Assembly (NCBI RefSeq): GCF_963678635.1
Contig: NC_087062.1
Location: 85,212,890-85,276,889, forward strand
Source: Symsagittifera roscoffensis
Lineage: Eukaryota > Xenacoelomorpha > Acoela > Convolutidae
DNA: 64,000 nucleotides
Direction of reading: 5' to 3'
Part shown: piece after piece, positions 1 through 13,803 of the stretch
How positions within the stretch are numbered: the stretch's first letter is position 1
How the letters are laid out: the number at the start of each line of letters is the position of its first letter
The notes under the pieces: model-generated
The model's database searches: none
The model's input: only the letters and a program-made list of their open reading frames with translations
Told to the model about the DNA's origin: nothing
Position numbers and translations under genes: made by a program

Positions 1-960
1 CAATTTTTTGGTGAACGGATAGCCGGGGAGTAACAGGTTCGATGGATGGATGGCTGATTGCATGGATGGATGGTTGATTAGATAAAAAATTTTTCGATGA
101 ATGAATAGATGGTTGGCTGGCTGGTTGTTCAGATAGATGGAAGGATTAATGCCACTTGGATAATCGACTGATTGGATAGATAGCTTTGTGAATGAATGTA
201 TGATAAGATGTTTGGGTGGGTGAAAGGATGGACGGTGAGTTTACAGATTGCTGCTGTATGTTTGGTTGGTTGGTTGGATCAATGGATGAAAAATGGCTCG
301 TCGGATGAAGGGCCGTACGGCTGACTTGGTAGTTAGATGGATGGATTGACTGATGCCGGTTGGATGGATGGCTGATTGGATAGATAGCTTTGTGAATGGA
401 TGGATGATAGGAAGTTTGGTTGACTGAAAGGATGGACGATGAGTACATAGATTGCTGCTGTATGGACGGTTGGATGAAAAATGGCTTGTCGGATGAATGA
501 ATGTCCAGCTGACTGAAAAGTTAGATGGACGGATAAATTGACACCGCTTGGATGGTTGACTGATTGGATAGATAGCTTTGTGGATGAATGGATGATAAGA
601 TGTTTGGGTGGGTGAAAGGATTGACGAGGAGTTTACAGATTGCTACTGTATGGTTGATTGGTTGAATCAATGGATGAATAATGGCTCGTCGGATGAAGGG
701 ATTTAGGCTGACTTGGTAATTAGATGGATGGATAGACTGATGCCGGTTGGATGGATGACTGATTGAATAGATAGCTTTATGGACGGATGGATGACAAGAA
801 GTTTGGTTGGCTGAAGGGATGGATGATGAGTACATAGATTGCTGCTCTATAAATGGTTTGACGGATCAATGGATAAACAAATGGCTCACCGGATTACGTG
901 ATGGTTGGTTGACTGGTTGCATAGTTGCTTGATGCTAAGATTACTGGTTGAATGGGTGCT
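1..960. repeat. Degenerate TGGA-type simple-sequence block
   Basis: TGGATGGATGG-like runs are interspersed with longer repeated modules of about 180-230 bp, for example recurrences of GATAGATAGCTTTGTG near 171, 381 and 565. No coding capacity is supported. Confidence 0.8.
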
Positions 961-2802
961 TGAAAAGTTAAATAGTTGAACGTTTTTATTAATGATAAAC
1001 GGATAGTTGGCTGGATGTTTGGATCTAGGACTGGATGTATAACCTTTGTACTACACTACTCTATGCTGCCCTTTTGTCTTTAGTCATTACTGCATACGAT
1101 ATAGCCAAACATGCAAACATGTCCTAAGGCCATTTTACCTTAAAAAGATGGCAAATAAATGTCACAGGCATTTAAATGAAGAAATAAAACACTCATTATC
1201 TAGCAAAAAAGAAATAGCACATAAAATGTTTTAAAACATGTCATACATTACGTGATGATTAAAAAAAACTTTTAAGAGCTTTCAAAAAGTGACGAAATTC
1301 TTATTTAAGTTAGTTGATCAGCTTTTTTGTCAATTGATATTTGGTAGCATGTGTTGTTGTAGTAACCCGCCTAGTTCTTTAGGATAAAATTTGGTTTTGT
1401 TTCAAAGGCCAGAACAATAATCATATTCATTAAGTAAATTATTAAGACGAAATTTTTAAAAATCTCTCTCAGTATTTGGAAAAAAAGTATGTGATTTCAG
1501 TTTTTAGAAGCATTCTTTTAATATTTAGGTAAACCATACAGTTAACCACTGTTAGATCAAATTAGTTTCCAGAGTCTGAAGATTTAAGGATTAGGCTTTG
1601 AAAACTTTATTCGTTTCAAACTCAAATATTCGTTTCAAACTTCAAACTCTAATGAAGAGCAATAACAAGGTCATTACGGGTAAAGTTTTTGATAATGTGT
1701 TATGTGTAAGTTGAGCCTTGTTAATTTTTGTAATTGAGACGCTCAGTGAGTTTTTAGACATAAAACAATAAATTGAGCCAAAATCTTGGATATTTTTTTG
1801 TTTCATCCATTTTTTGGCTGAAAACAAAAGAAAACCTGGTCTTTTTACAGTTTCAATTGACAAATTTGAAACAAGCATAACTAATTTATAAGTTCAACCA
1901 CGCACTAACATGAATTGATTGATTTTTGTTTGAAGCAAGATCAACTGTTTGATAATAGCGTTTTTAGTTCAAGTGCTTTGAATTCTAGATGTATTAGTTT
2001 CGAACGAACTTAAAAAGTAGGTGGTTTGAAGCACCAACTCTGATCTTTTTGTAATCAAGCAATTAGGATTGATGAAAAATTTTTCAAGTTGTTAAATGGA
2101 TCTAGAACTTTGAGGCGTTTTGTTTTGCGCAAAAACTATGACAGAAGAATGAAATTGCTGAAAGTTTTATGAAAGAATTGATGTAGTTATGCTTTGCTTT
2201 GTTTATTGTGTTACCTGGAGTCAACCTATTGGTAGCTTGCTTTAAGATAAATGAATGAACGAACTCAAGTTTTACCTGAACATAAAGAATTTTTTTTTTG
2301 CTAGTTGGTGTATTTTAGCCAGAGTTAAATGATTTGAGTGTTTTGGTGTGCAGTCTTCTAATCAATTTGACTTTAGTAAGTGTCAAGTTTCGTAATGAAA
2401 ATACCCTTATAGAGTATGTTCGTTCATTTTTATGAAGTATGAGCTGAATTTTATTTTTAAAGTTGATTTATATTGTCAACTTCTGTAACTTTTGTAGAGT
2501 CAAACTTCCAAAAAGTAAATTGTTTTGCAATAAAAATAAAAACGGCTTAAAAGAATAATGTTTTCAAATGAGCATGAGTTGTCCCATCTGCAAACAAAAA
2601 ACAATAAGCTTTGATTTATCTTTGACACCTTCAGAAAATTTAGATTGATACAAACCAGCCTAACAATGAGATCTTAAAGCTGCAGATGTGTGTTAATATG
2701 ATATCATAATTTTTCAAATCATTTCACACAAAGTCTCACAAAAGACAAAAGGAATCGTTTTTCGGTTTTGCGGACAATAACTATCCCGGCGTTGCTTGAA
2801 AC

Positions 2803-3350
2803 ATTTCGTATAAAGTCTCACAAAACACAGAGGCATGACCGTTTGGGTTACCGGGCAATAGCTATCCGGGCGTTGCTCGTCGCTACGCTCCTCGGGAACG
2901 CCCCCTCTGGTAAAGTCGGTTCGGTATGGTTCAACTTTCACTTTCAGAAGCGTGATAACTATCCAATTTATAGTCCCAGAACTGCTATTGTGTGTTAATG
3001 CGCTATCCGTGTTTGCCGAAACATTTCATATAAAGTCCCACAAAACACAGACGCATGGCCGTTTGGTTTAGCGGGCAATAGCTATCCCGGCGTTGCTCGT
3101 CGCTACGCTCCTCGGGAACGCCTCCCGCTGGTAAAATTGGTATGGTTCATCTTTCACTTCCAAAAGGGTGATAACAACCAAATGTTTAGTCCTAGAACTG
3201 ATATTGTGTGTTAATGCGCGCTGTGCGAGTTTGCCGAAAAACTTCATATACAATCTCACAAAACACAGAGGCAGGTCGGTTGAATTAGCGGGCAACAGTT
3301 ATCCCGGCTTGGCTCGTAGCTGCGCTCCTCGTGAACGCCTCCCGCTTCTA
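2803..3350. repeat. 220-bp tandem repeat, left arm
   Basis: Units begin at about 2803, 3023 and 3243 at ATTTC(G/A)TATAAAG or a close variant, giving a 220-bp period with two full units and a partial third. A partial degenerate unit precedes 2803. Each unit carries a GC-richer core that includes CTCGTCGCTACGCTCCTCG, bounded by GGCGTT and AACGCC, which are complementary to each other. The composition contrasts with the AT-rich flanks. Confidence 0.8.
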
Positions 3351-3549
3351 TAGTAAGTTAGGCTCTGCTCACACCTTAACAAATGTGATTCTTCTTCAGC
3401 TAGGGTGATACCAGAGCGAAGCAAAAAATAAATAAAAAACCTATGAAACGGTTTTTAATAAGGACGATTAATTTTAATTAGTGATAACATGTCTTCCATG
3501 AAATCTGGCGTGTTCTTCTTTGCTTTTCTGCAAGCACTTTTTGCCCGTT

Positions 3550-3573
3550 CAAACATTTTCTGCGAGAGTTTTT
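3550..3573. other. Palindrome centre (24-bp spacer)
   Basis: Short asymmetric spacer between the two arms, flanked directly by TTGCCCGTT and AACGGGCAA. Such a small spacer allows cruciform extrusion in principle. Confidence 0.75.
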
Positions 3574-6500
3574 AACGGGCAAAAATAACTTGAAGAAAAG
3601 AAAAGAAGGACACGCCAGATTTAATGGAAGAGATGTTATCACTAATTAAAATTAATCATCCTTATTAAAAACCGTTTCATAGGTTTTTTTATTTATTTTT
3701 TTACTTTGGTTTGGTATCACCCTAGCTGAAGAAGAATCACATTTGTTAAGGTGTGAGCAGAACCTAACTTACTAAAGAAGCGGGAGGCGTTCACGAGGAG
3801 CGCAGCGACGAGCCAAGCCGGGATAACTGTTGCCCGCTAATTCAACCGGCCATGCCTCTGTGTTTTGTGAGATTGTATATGAAGTTTTTCGGCAAACACG
3901 CACAGCGCGCATTAACACACAATAGCAGTTCTAGGACTAAACAATTGATTCTTATCACCTCCTGGAAGTGAAAGATGAACCATACCGACTGTACCAGCGG
4001 GAGGCGTTCCCGAGGAGCGTAGCGACGAGCAACGCCCGGATAGCTATTGCCCGCTAAACCAAACGGTCATGCCTCTGTGTTTTGTGAGACTTTATACGAA
4101 AAGTTTCAAGCAACGCCGGGATAGTTATTGTCCGCAAAACCGTAAAACAATTCCTTTTGTCTTTTGTGAGACTTTGTGTGAAATGATTTGAAAAACACCC
4201 ATCTGCAGCTTTAAGATGTCATTGTTAGGCTGGTTTGTATCAATCTAAGTTTTCTGAATCTGTCAAAGATAAATCAAAGCTTATTATTTTTTGTTTGCAG
4301 ATGGGAAAACTCATGCTCAATTGAAAACATTATTCTTTTCAGCCGTTTTTAATTTTATTGCAAAACAATTTACTTTTTGGAAGCTTTGACTCTACAAAAG
4401 TTACAGAAGTTGACAAAATAAATCAATTTTAAAAATTCTGCTCATACTTCATAAAAATGAACGAACATACTCTATAAGGGGTATTTTCATTACGAAAATT
4501 GACACTTACTAAAGTCAAATTTATTAGAAGACTTTACACCAAAACACTCAAAGCATTTAACTCTGGCCAAATTACACCAACTAGCAAAAAAAATTCAGTT
4601 ATGTTCAGGTACAACTTGAGTTTGTTCATTCATTTATCTTAAAGCAAGCTACCAATAGGTTGACTCCAGGTAACACAATAAACAAAGCAAAGCATAACTA
4701 CAATAATTGTTTCAAAAAACTTTCAGCAATTTCATTCTTCTGTCAAAGTTTTTGCGCAAAACAAAGACGCCTTAAAGTTCTAGATCCATTTAACAACTTG
4801 AAAAATTTTTCATCAATCCTAATTGCTTGATTACAAAAAGATCAGAGTTGGTGCTTCAAACCACCTACTTTTTAAGTTCGTTCGAAACTAATACATCTAG
4901 AATTCAAAGCACTTGAACTAAAAACGCTATTATCAAACAGTTGATCTTGCTTCAAACAAAAATCAATCAATCCATGATAGTACGTGGTTGAACTTATAAA
5001 TTAATTGTGCTTGTTTCAAATTCATCAATTGAAACTGTAAAAAGAGTAAGTTTTCTTTTGTTTTCAGCCAAAAAATGGATGAAACAAAAAAATATCCAAG
5101 ATTTTGGTTCAATTATTTGTTTTATATCTAAAAACTCAGTGAGCGTCTTAATTGCAAAAAGTAACAAGGCTCATTTTATACGTAACAAATTATCAAAAAC
5201 TTTATCTGTAATAACCTTGTTATTGCTCTTCATTACCTCTCAAAATGTCAAAATATTGAGTTTGAAACGAATAAAGTTTTCAAAGCCTAATTCTTAAATC
5301 TTCAGACTCTGGAGACTCATTTGATCTTACAGTGGTTAACTGTTTGGTTTATCTAAATATTAAAAGGTTGTTGCTTCTAAAAATTAAAATCACATACTTT
5401 TTTTTCCAAATACTGAGGGAGATTTTTTAAAATTTCGTCTTATTATTTTACCTAATGAATATGATTATTGTTCTGGCCTTTGAAACAAAACCAAATTTTA
5501 TCTTAAAGAACTAGGGGTGTTACTACAAGAACACATGCTACCAAATATCAATTGAGAAAAAAGCTGATCAACTAACTTAAATAAGAATTTCGTCACTTTT
5601 TGAAAGCTCTTAAAAGTTTTTTTAATCATAACGTAATGTATGACATGTATTTAAATATTTTATGTGCTATTTTTTTTTTGCTAGATAATGAGTGTTTTAT
5701 TGCTTCATTTAAAAGTCTGTGACATTTATTTGCCATCTTTTTAAGGTAAAATGACCTTAGGACATGTTTGCATGTTTGGGTATATCGTATACAGTAATGA
5801 CTAAAGACAATAGGGCAGCATAGAGTAGTGTAGTACAAAGGTTATACATCCAGTCCTAGATCCAAACATCCAGCCATCTATCCTTTTACCATTAATCAAA
5901 ACGTCCATCTGTTTAACATTTCAAGCACCCATTCAACCAATAATCTTAGCATCAAGCAACTATGCAACCAGTCAACCAACCATCACGTAATCCGGTGAGC
6001 CATTTATTTATCCATTGATCCGTCCAACCATCTATAGAGCAGCAATATATGTACTCATCATCTATCCCTTCAGCCAACCAAACGTCTTGTCATCCATCCG
6101 TCCACAAAGCTATCTATCCAATCAGTCATCCATCCAACCGGCATCAGTCTATCCATCCATCTAATTACCAAGTCAGCCTACATCCCTTCATCCGACGAGC
6201 CATTATTCATCCATTGATTCATCCAACCAACCATACAGCATCAACCTGTAAACTCCTCGTCCATCCTTTCACCCACCTAAACATCTTATCATCCATTCAT
6301 CCACAAAGCTATCTATCCAACCAGTCATCCATCCAAGCAGTGTCAATTTAACCGTCCAACTAACTTTTCAGTCAGCTGGACATTCATTCATCCGACAAGC
6401 CAGTTTTCATCCAACCATCCATACAGCAGCAATCTATGTATTCGTCGTCCATCCTTTCAGTCAACCAAACTTCCTATCATCCATCCATTCACAAAGCTAT

Positions 6501-6878
6501 CTATCCAATCAGCCATCCATCCAACCGGCATCAGTCAATCCATCCATCTAACTACCAAGTCAGCCGTACGTCCCTTCATCCGACGAGCCATTATTCATCC
6601 ATTGATCCAACCAACCAACCATACAGCAGCAATCTGTAAACTCATCGTCCATCCTTTCACCCACCCAAACATCTTATCATACATTCATTCACAAAGCTAT
6701 CTATCCAATCAGTCGATTATCCAAGTGGCATTAATCCTTCCATCTATCTGAACAACCAGCCAGCCAACCATCTATTCATTTATCCAAAAAATTTTTATCT
6801 AATCAACCATCCATCCATGCAATCAGCCATCCATCCATCGAAACTGTTACTCCCGGCTATCCGTTCACCAAAAAATTG
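3574..6878. repeat. Right arm of large palindrome
   Basis: Inverted copy of 1-3549, about 240 bp shorter. Most of the difference is a missing 220-bp unit: one full unit lies between about 3880 and 4095, against two on the left. The 5007-5297 ORF and its partner at 1642-1878 on the opposite strand are the same sequence read in the two arms. Their reading frames differ by substitutions and indels and give no recognisable domain, so I do not call them genes. The outer portion is TCCATCCA-type DNA that continues beyond the arm to about 7640. Confidence 0.9.
3780..4190. repeat. 220-bp tandem repeat, right arm
   Basis: Reverse-complement counterpart of the left-arm units, with GAGGAGCGTAGCGACGAGC cores near 3795-3815 and 4013-4031. 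Only one full period is present, against two in the left arm. Copy number therefore changed in one arm after the palindrome formed. Confidence 0.75.
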
Positions 6879-6879
6879 A

Positions 6880-7640
6880 TCGGTCTAGCTATCCAACCAG
6901 ACGTCCAGCCATCAGTCACTTTCTCGTCCACCAAGCTATCCATCCATTCAGACACTTAAAACTCCAATCGCCAATCCATCCAGCCAATTATGTAGCCATT
7001 CAGCCACGCATGGTTCAGTCCTGCCAACCATCAATCCTGCCAGCCATCCTCTAAGCCAACTATTCAATCAGTCATTTAACAAGCTATTCAGCCAAGCATT
7101 CATCCATCCTGCCATCCGTCCATATAGCTGTACATCATCTAGCCGACCTTGTCTATCCAGCAACCTAACCGTCCAAACATCCTTTTAATCATTCTTCGAT
7201 CGGCACAAAACTCCAGCCATCTGCCCAACCGTCGATTCATTCATTTATCTAGCCAACCCTCCATTCATCAAACAATCCATGCATCAAGCCATCCGTTCAT
7301 CAATTCATCCATCCATCCATCCATCATAAGGCCATCCATCCATCATAAAACCATACATCCATCAAGCCATACTTCATTCATCACTTTTCCATGCGTACAT
7401 AAAGCCATTATTTGTCTGACCAACCAGCTATCCATCAGTTCGATCCTACCTTCCGGCTATCTAGCCATCTGTTCATCTAACCGTCCATTGAACTGTTCAT
7501 GATTTCAGCCATCAATTCATCCAATCAAGTTTTGTTCCAACCAGCCAGTCATCAAACAGCCCATTCATACAGCCTTCTATCCGTTGGTAGATCTACCTAA
7601 CCTTCAGTACATCTTTCCAACCAACCCACCATTCAAAAAT
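6880..7640. repeat. TCCA-type simple-sequence block outside the arm
   Basis: CCATCCATCC-like DNA extends past the last position that can be paired inside the window. Its partner, if any, lies upstream of position 1. The 117-residue ORF at 7149-7502 is rich in His, Pro, Ser and Ile and is a translation of the repeat. Confidence 0.75.
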
Positions 7641-7919
7641 TTCAGTTTTTGTTTCATTGAACTAAAGATATCACTACACATAGATATGCCTATTTATAAA
7701 AAAAAGTGGCTTAGTCGCTGAGTTTTTAAAGTACCTATCATTACCACTGTACTTTGGGTTGAGGTACTTTACAGGAATTGAGTGATCTTTTTGTTACTAT
7801 AAACAGAAACAATTGCACCATCTAATCGATCAATGGGTTTTTGTATTTAGAATTTTTAAAAAGTATTGGTGTAGATTTTAATATAAGTATGTCAGAGAGT
7901 ATGTAAGAAAGTAGCCATA
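7641..7919. other. Short non-repetitive spacer
   Basis: AT-rich sequence between the CATC-type and GTAA-type blocks. I see no gene or recognisable element in it. Confidence 0.5.
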
Positions 7920-10230
<2,311 letters not shown>

Positions 10231-11690
10231 ACAAGTAAAAGATTAGTCAGCCAGAAAAAAAGCCAGTTATTAAATCATTTGATAAATGATAAATAGGCAA
10301 ACCAGAAAATCAGCAAGTTTTCCTTGAACAAATTAACAGCTCAATCGAATGCTATCCACACCGTGAAACCGTTCTCAAGGCCATTAACTAAAACGAGACT
10401 GCTGAAAAGTTTTTAAAATTCCAGTTATATAGGTCTCAAACACAAACTAAGTATTTGGCAGAGGTAAAAATAAGTTTATTCGAGATCAATGGTTTGTAGA
10501 CATGTGGTGGTGTGCACATGACAGAGCTAAAGACTGCCAGTGTTCAAAAGTTAACTGCATAACATTGTGCAGGTAAATTTTTCAATGAAAGACTTGGTTT
10601 TTTCATGTTATTGAAAAGACAGTAAGCTATTCCACCCGAATGGCCCAGAAAACTGTGGTTAGAATACCCGGGCAACAAATAACAGTACGTTCGACACTCC
10701 TGTTAAGTTCAAGTTCATATTTAAATACGGCTGCATCGTGCAAAAAAGCGTGCAATCATATAAACTTGGAGTCGTACAAGTATTTTTCCAAGGAACAGTT
10801 TTTCATACCAATTAAGCCGCCATAAAGTCTCAACCTAATTGAAACGACGCAAATAAGTTTTTTAGAATTAACGAAGAGTGAGAAAAAGCAAGAAAAATTC
10901 TTTGGTTAGAACTGTCATAGTAAGTTTGTTTTAAGGACGTATACATTTCTTGATTTATTTCTGAATAAACTGGAAAAACTCAGTTTTTCCCAATTTCATT
11001 GTTTTCTCCAGCGCCTCTCCAAGCTGCTAAAGGTCCGCCAGTGAAGATAAAAGATACCTAGCAGATACTTTTAGACTTGTCTAGTTTCCGGCGGTAAATA
11101 ATCAAATGAAGTACCGGAAACACTTTTGTTTTGTAGAAATGCACCAAGATTTTGACAAAAGCTCGGTGCATTTTTTGACATTCTTTTACTCATTTCCTTT
11201 TTCTACTCGTCTTTTTCCCCATTGAAACTTCCATTACCCTCTAAATAAACACAGCATACTGTTTTTCCCCGGTTTGGAACCTTCAGTTTTTTTTGTATAG
11301 TTGAAAATCCTCTAAAATGTATTAGTTAATTATCAATATCTTAAAAACACCAAGTTCCCTCTAATTTCAATTTTCTCGTTTCGAAACTTGGCAAGTTTAT
11401 CATTTGCTATAACTTGCCCAGAAACGGCCGCCTCCTTTGGAGAGTTATTTCAATTTACTGCCTTTTCACCATAAAATATAGGTCAAGTTAAGGAATTAGT
11501 TTCCTGCTGCTAACAGCTAAGCTACGCTGCCAAAATTGCCGGCGAATTTTTATTATATACCATAAAAGTCAATTCCCTGTTCACTAAAAAATTTCAAATA
11601 GGTCGAAAGTTCATTTGCCCGAAACAAATATAACAATTAATATGATTCATATAATTAACCAGGACGAATAATTAGGACCCAAAATTTGGA
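10231..11690. other. Gene-less intergenic DNA
   Basis: AT-rich sequence with no ORF above about 60 codons that shows a domain. The 61-residue ORF at 10640-10825 has no supporting feature. I see no RNA gene. Confidence 0.5.
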
Positions 11691-11699
11691 ATTAGAAAG

Positions 11700-11915
11700 A
11701 ATTTTGTATCGTGTCCCTTGTTGTTAAGCTAAACTTAGCAAGATCCTAAGTAGGGGGTCTTCTGCTTTTTGGGTGGAAAATTTCTTTCGTTTACAAAATC
11801 CTAAGATGAGGGTCCTTCAAAAATTTAAGGACCCCTTTCCTAGGGGTTTTTGCTTTACGTGAGGACCCCCCCCCCTTAGGAAGGACCCCCCCTTAGGATC
11901 CGGTACACGATACAA
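11700..11915. repeat. Foldback (MITE-like) element
   Basis: TTGTATCGTGT near 11704 is matched by ACACGATACAA near 11906 in inverted orientation. Inside, GATCCTAAG near 11742 pairs with CTTAGGATC near 11892, and CCTAAG...AGGGTCC pairs with GGACCCC...CCTAGG. A C-run near 11869 is an irregular part of one arm. Nested inverted repeats over about 200 bp without coding capacity fit a non-autonomous foldback element. No target-site duplication was established. Confidence 0.5.
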
Positions 11916-12164
11916 TACTACTTGCGACTCTTCGGTACAATAACTTTGCCTTGTCTTCAAGTTCATAACTAGTTAGTCAAGCTGCGAGCTCATGAAAAGG
12001 TCAGTAAGTGCACTACTTTGTTGTATCTGCAGCGTGAAAAAAAATCGCCGTGAAAAAAAATCGTCTTAAGTGAGCTAGAGAGGTAGTTTGAAAACATCTT
12101 TTAAAGTGAGAAAGCCCCTATTTTAGCATGTGAAAGCAAGCAAAAAACAAGCATGAACACATAA

Positions 12165-12300
12165 AATTTTCGTTGACTGAAGCATTTTTGCAACTCTTTT
12201 TTCACGCACTCGCAGAAGTAGTTCACTATCCTCGGGTCTGAAGAATAATTCCCTCGTGCGTGAAAAAACAATTGCAACACTACTTTTTCATGCATCACTC
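12165..12300. repeat. Inverted repeat just upstream of the gene
   Basis: TTGCAACTCTTTTTTCACGC around 12187 is the imperfect reverse complement of GCGTGAAAAAACAATTGCAA around 12258. The flanking GAAGCATTTTTGC and ATGCATC are also complementary. It ends about 75 bp before the start codon of the 12376 gene. It could be a small MITE-like insertion or part of the promoter. The minus-strand ORF at 12101-12298 is read from this repeat and is not supported. Confidence 0.45.
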
Positions 12301-12375
12301 TGACTTCTATGCTAAATTGATCTACTTCAATTGCTATTCAGTTGTTCACTTGAACTGTTAAAAAAATAAAGAAAC

Positions 12376-13803
12376 ATGAACAATCAGAGTGGTTTCTGGC
12401 TAAACATCCTGTTGTCTGTTCTCAGCTCGGCCTTGTCTTCCAGAAATACGTCATCGACAGGCAAGGAAGAGTCGCCTGTGTTAGACCAGCCAGTGATCGA
12501 CTGTTCGAGAGAAATGGCGAGAGCCATCAACAAAATCAGGCCGCACTACCAGCAAAGCACAGCTATCTGGCCGGACTGGACTCCAATTGGGTACGACCAT
12601 ACACGGTACCAACATATAAAGAAGAAACTCAACCGTTTGGCCTTCGATAACGACTACAAAGCATGCATGCGCCACGACACCAAGCGGGATTTGAGGTTCC
12701 AATACATCGGCACATGTTTTGATGTCAATGAAGGACTACCCATTTACGAGAATTCGTCTGTAATTTCTGCAGCTGAGTTCTGGCTGTCGAGGTCGTTTAG
12801 TTATACATACCCGGGAGAATACGTGGGATTATTTGGTGGCTGCCAACAATTTGAAGAGAAGGATTTTGTTGAGCTGCAGCGCTTCTTTAGCATCGTTTCA
12901 AGGATTCGGGGACGAAATGTCACTTGTGCGTGTTCCCCAGCTATAGAACTGTCCTTTCCTAACTTTCAAAGAGCAAAAATCGTCTGTTCTTTCAATTTGC
13001 GCTTTACGATTTCCTCGTGGGCACACTCATGGACTAGAAATATCCTTTTTTCAATAAGTGAGTTAAGAATTCTTCAAGAGAGTCATCCAAATTTTAAAAT
13101 GAGCTTTTGTCCGACAGTGGAGGGGTTTAATGAGAGGATTCTGAAAGTAATAAATGGGATCAGAGGTCACAATAGAATTATAGATTCTAGTAGCAGCAAC
13201 GAACATCTGGTACAAATAGCGAAAAACTACCTTTTCAGAATAAACTATCGAGGCACTGTGAAACACACTCAGAAAGATCCGCCAGCCGCCGTGTTCCGAT
13301 TGGAGCTACCCGAGTTCCGGCTTGTGGGGGATTTTAACATTGATGAAGTAGTAGACGCAGCCGTGAGAAGTTGGAAAAAAGACCACTGGAGTTATAGGTA
13401 CCCCGGAGAGAATCACACCCTTGAGGTGTGTGGACTCTACAACGTGTCTTTGGGCGAATTGAGGTCGAACCGGTTCCTCATGATGGTATCCGAAGCCACA
13501 ACAGATATCAAGTGTGAAGCTCTGGACTATACACACTCTAAAATAAGCAGACTGTTTATGATTGCGTGTGCTTTCCAGCAAGATCAGTTTCAACTACATG
13601 ATATCACTGGTGACGTCATTTTTTCCCAATCAGAACTCGAAAATTATCAGAATTTGGGACTGGAAATTGGTTTTTGCACAGAAGTCGACAAAACAGAAGT
13701 CAAACATAACATCCAAAATAGTTTATCCAGAGGCAATTCAACCGATAAAACGATAAAATACATGATGCTATTTCTGTTTCATTTCTTCTTTTGTAATTTC
13801 TAA
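12376..13803 (+). CDS. Predicted secreted/GPI-anchored two-domain protein
   Basis: Single open frame of 475 residues. The ATG is the first in frame after an AT-rich leader and is followed at once by a hydrophobic stretch (residues 7-20), a likely signal peptide. Two related domains follow, about 41-247 and 250-435. They share SYTYPGE (142-148) and SYRYPGE (339-345), and cysteines 156/352, 184/380, 204/398 and 245/434 with similar spacing; domain 1 has extra cysteines at 43, 97, 114 and 186. Sequons lie at N24, N126, N181, N346, N356 and N454. The last 14 residues are hydrophobic with no basic end, like a GPI-attachment signal. The order of the W/Y-rich stretch, F...F..(I/M)VS and VC/AC-F is faintly like a degenerate CAP/SCP domain, but the CAP histidines and glutamates are not evident, so that is inference only. 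Function unknown. No introns are visible. Confidence 0.6.
   Translation: MNNQSGFWLNILLSVLSSALSSRNTSSTGKEESPVLDQPVIDCSREMARAINKIRPHYQQSTAIWPDWTPIGYDHTRYQHIKKKLNRLAFDNDYKACMRHDTKRDLRFQYIGTCFDVNEGLPIYENSSVISAAEFWLSRSFSYTYPGEYVGLFGGCQQFEEKDFVELQRFFSIVSRIRGRNVTCACSPAIELSFPNFQRAKIVCSFNLRFTISSWAHSWTRNILFSISELRILQESHPNFKMSFCPTVEGFNERILKVINGIRGHNRIIDSSSSNEHLVQIAKNYLFRINYRGTVKHTQKDPPAAVFRLELPEFRLVGDFNIDEVVDAAVRSWKKDHWSYRYPGENHTLEVCGLYNVSLGELRSNRFLMMVSEATTDIKCEALDYTHSKISRLFMIACAFQQDQFQLHDITGDVIFSQSELENYQNLGLEIGFCTEVDKTEVKHNIQNSLSRGNSTDKTIKYMMLFLFHFFFCNF

Larger units (their letters stand above)
1..3549. repeat. Left arm of large palindrome
   Basis: This arm is the reverse complement of 3574-6878. Position 1 pairs with about 6878, and TTGCCCGTT at 3541-3549 pairs with AACGGGCAA at 3574-3582. 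From outside in it holds degenerate TGGATGGA-type DNA (1-960), AT-rich DNA without a supportable gene (960-2700), and 220-bp tandem units (2803-3350). Short ORFs rich in HPSN or similar residues are simple-sequence translations. The arms differ by scattered substitutions and by one extra 220-bp unit here, so this is not a mirror copy made by a read artefact. The arm reaches the window edge, so its true outer end is unknown. Confidence 0.9.

Noticed and set aside
146-835. ORFs of about 100 codons rich in His, Pro, Ser and Asn
   Set aside because: Simple-sequence translations of the CATC-type repeat, mirrored at 6049-6639 in the other arm.
5007-5297. 96-codon ORF in the right palindrome arm
   Set aside because: The mirror sequence at 1642-1878 keeps only part of the frame and there is no recognisable domain; it is more likely chance within the AT-rich arm.
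10640-10825. 61-codon ORF as a gene
   Set aside because: No domain, no conserved copy, and chance length for this composition.
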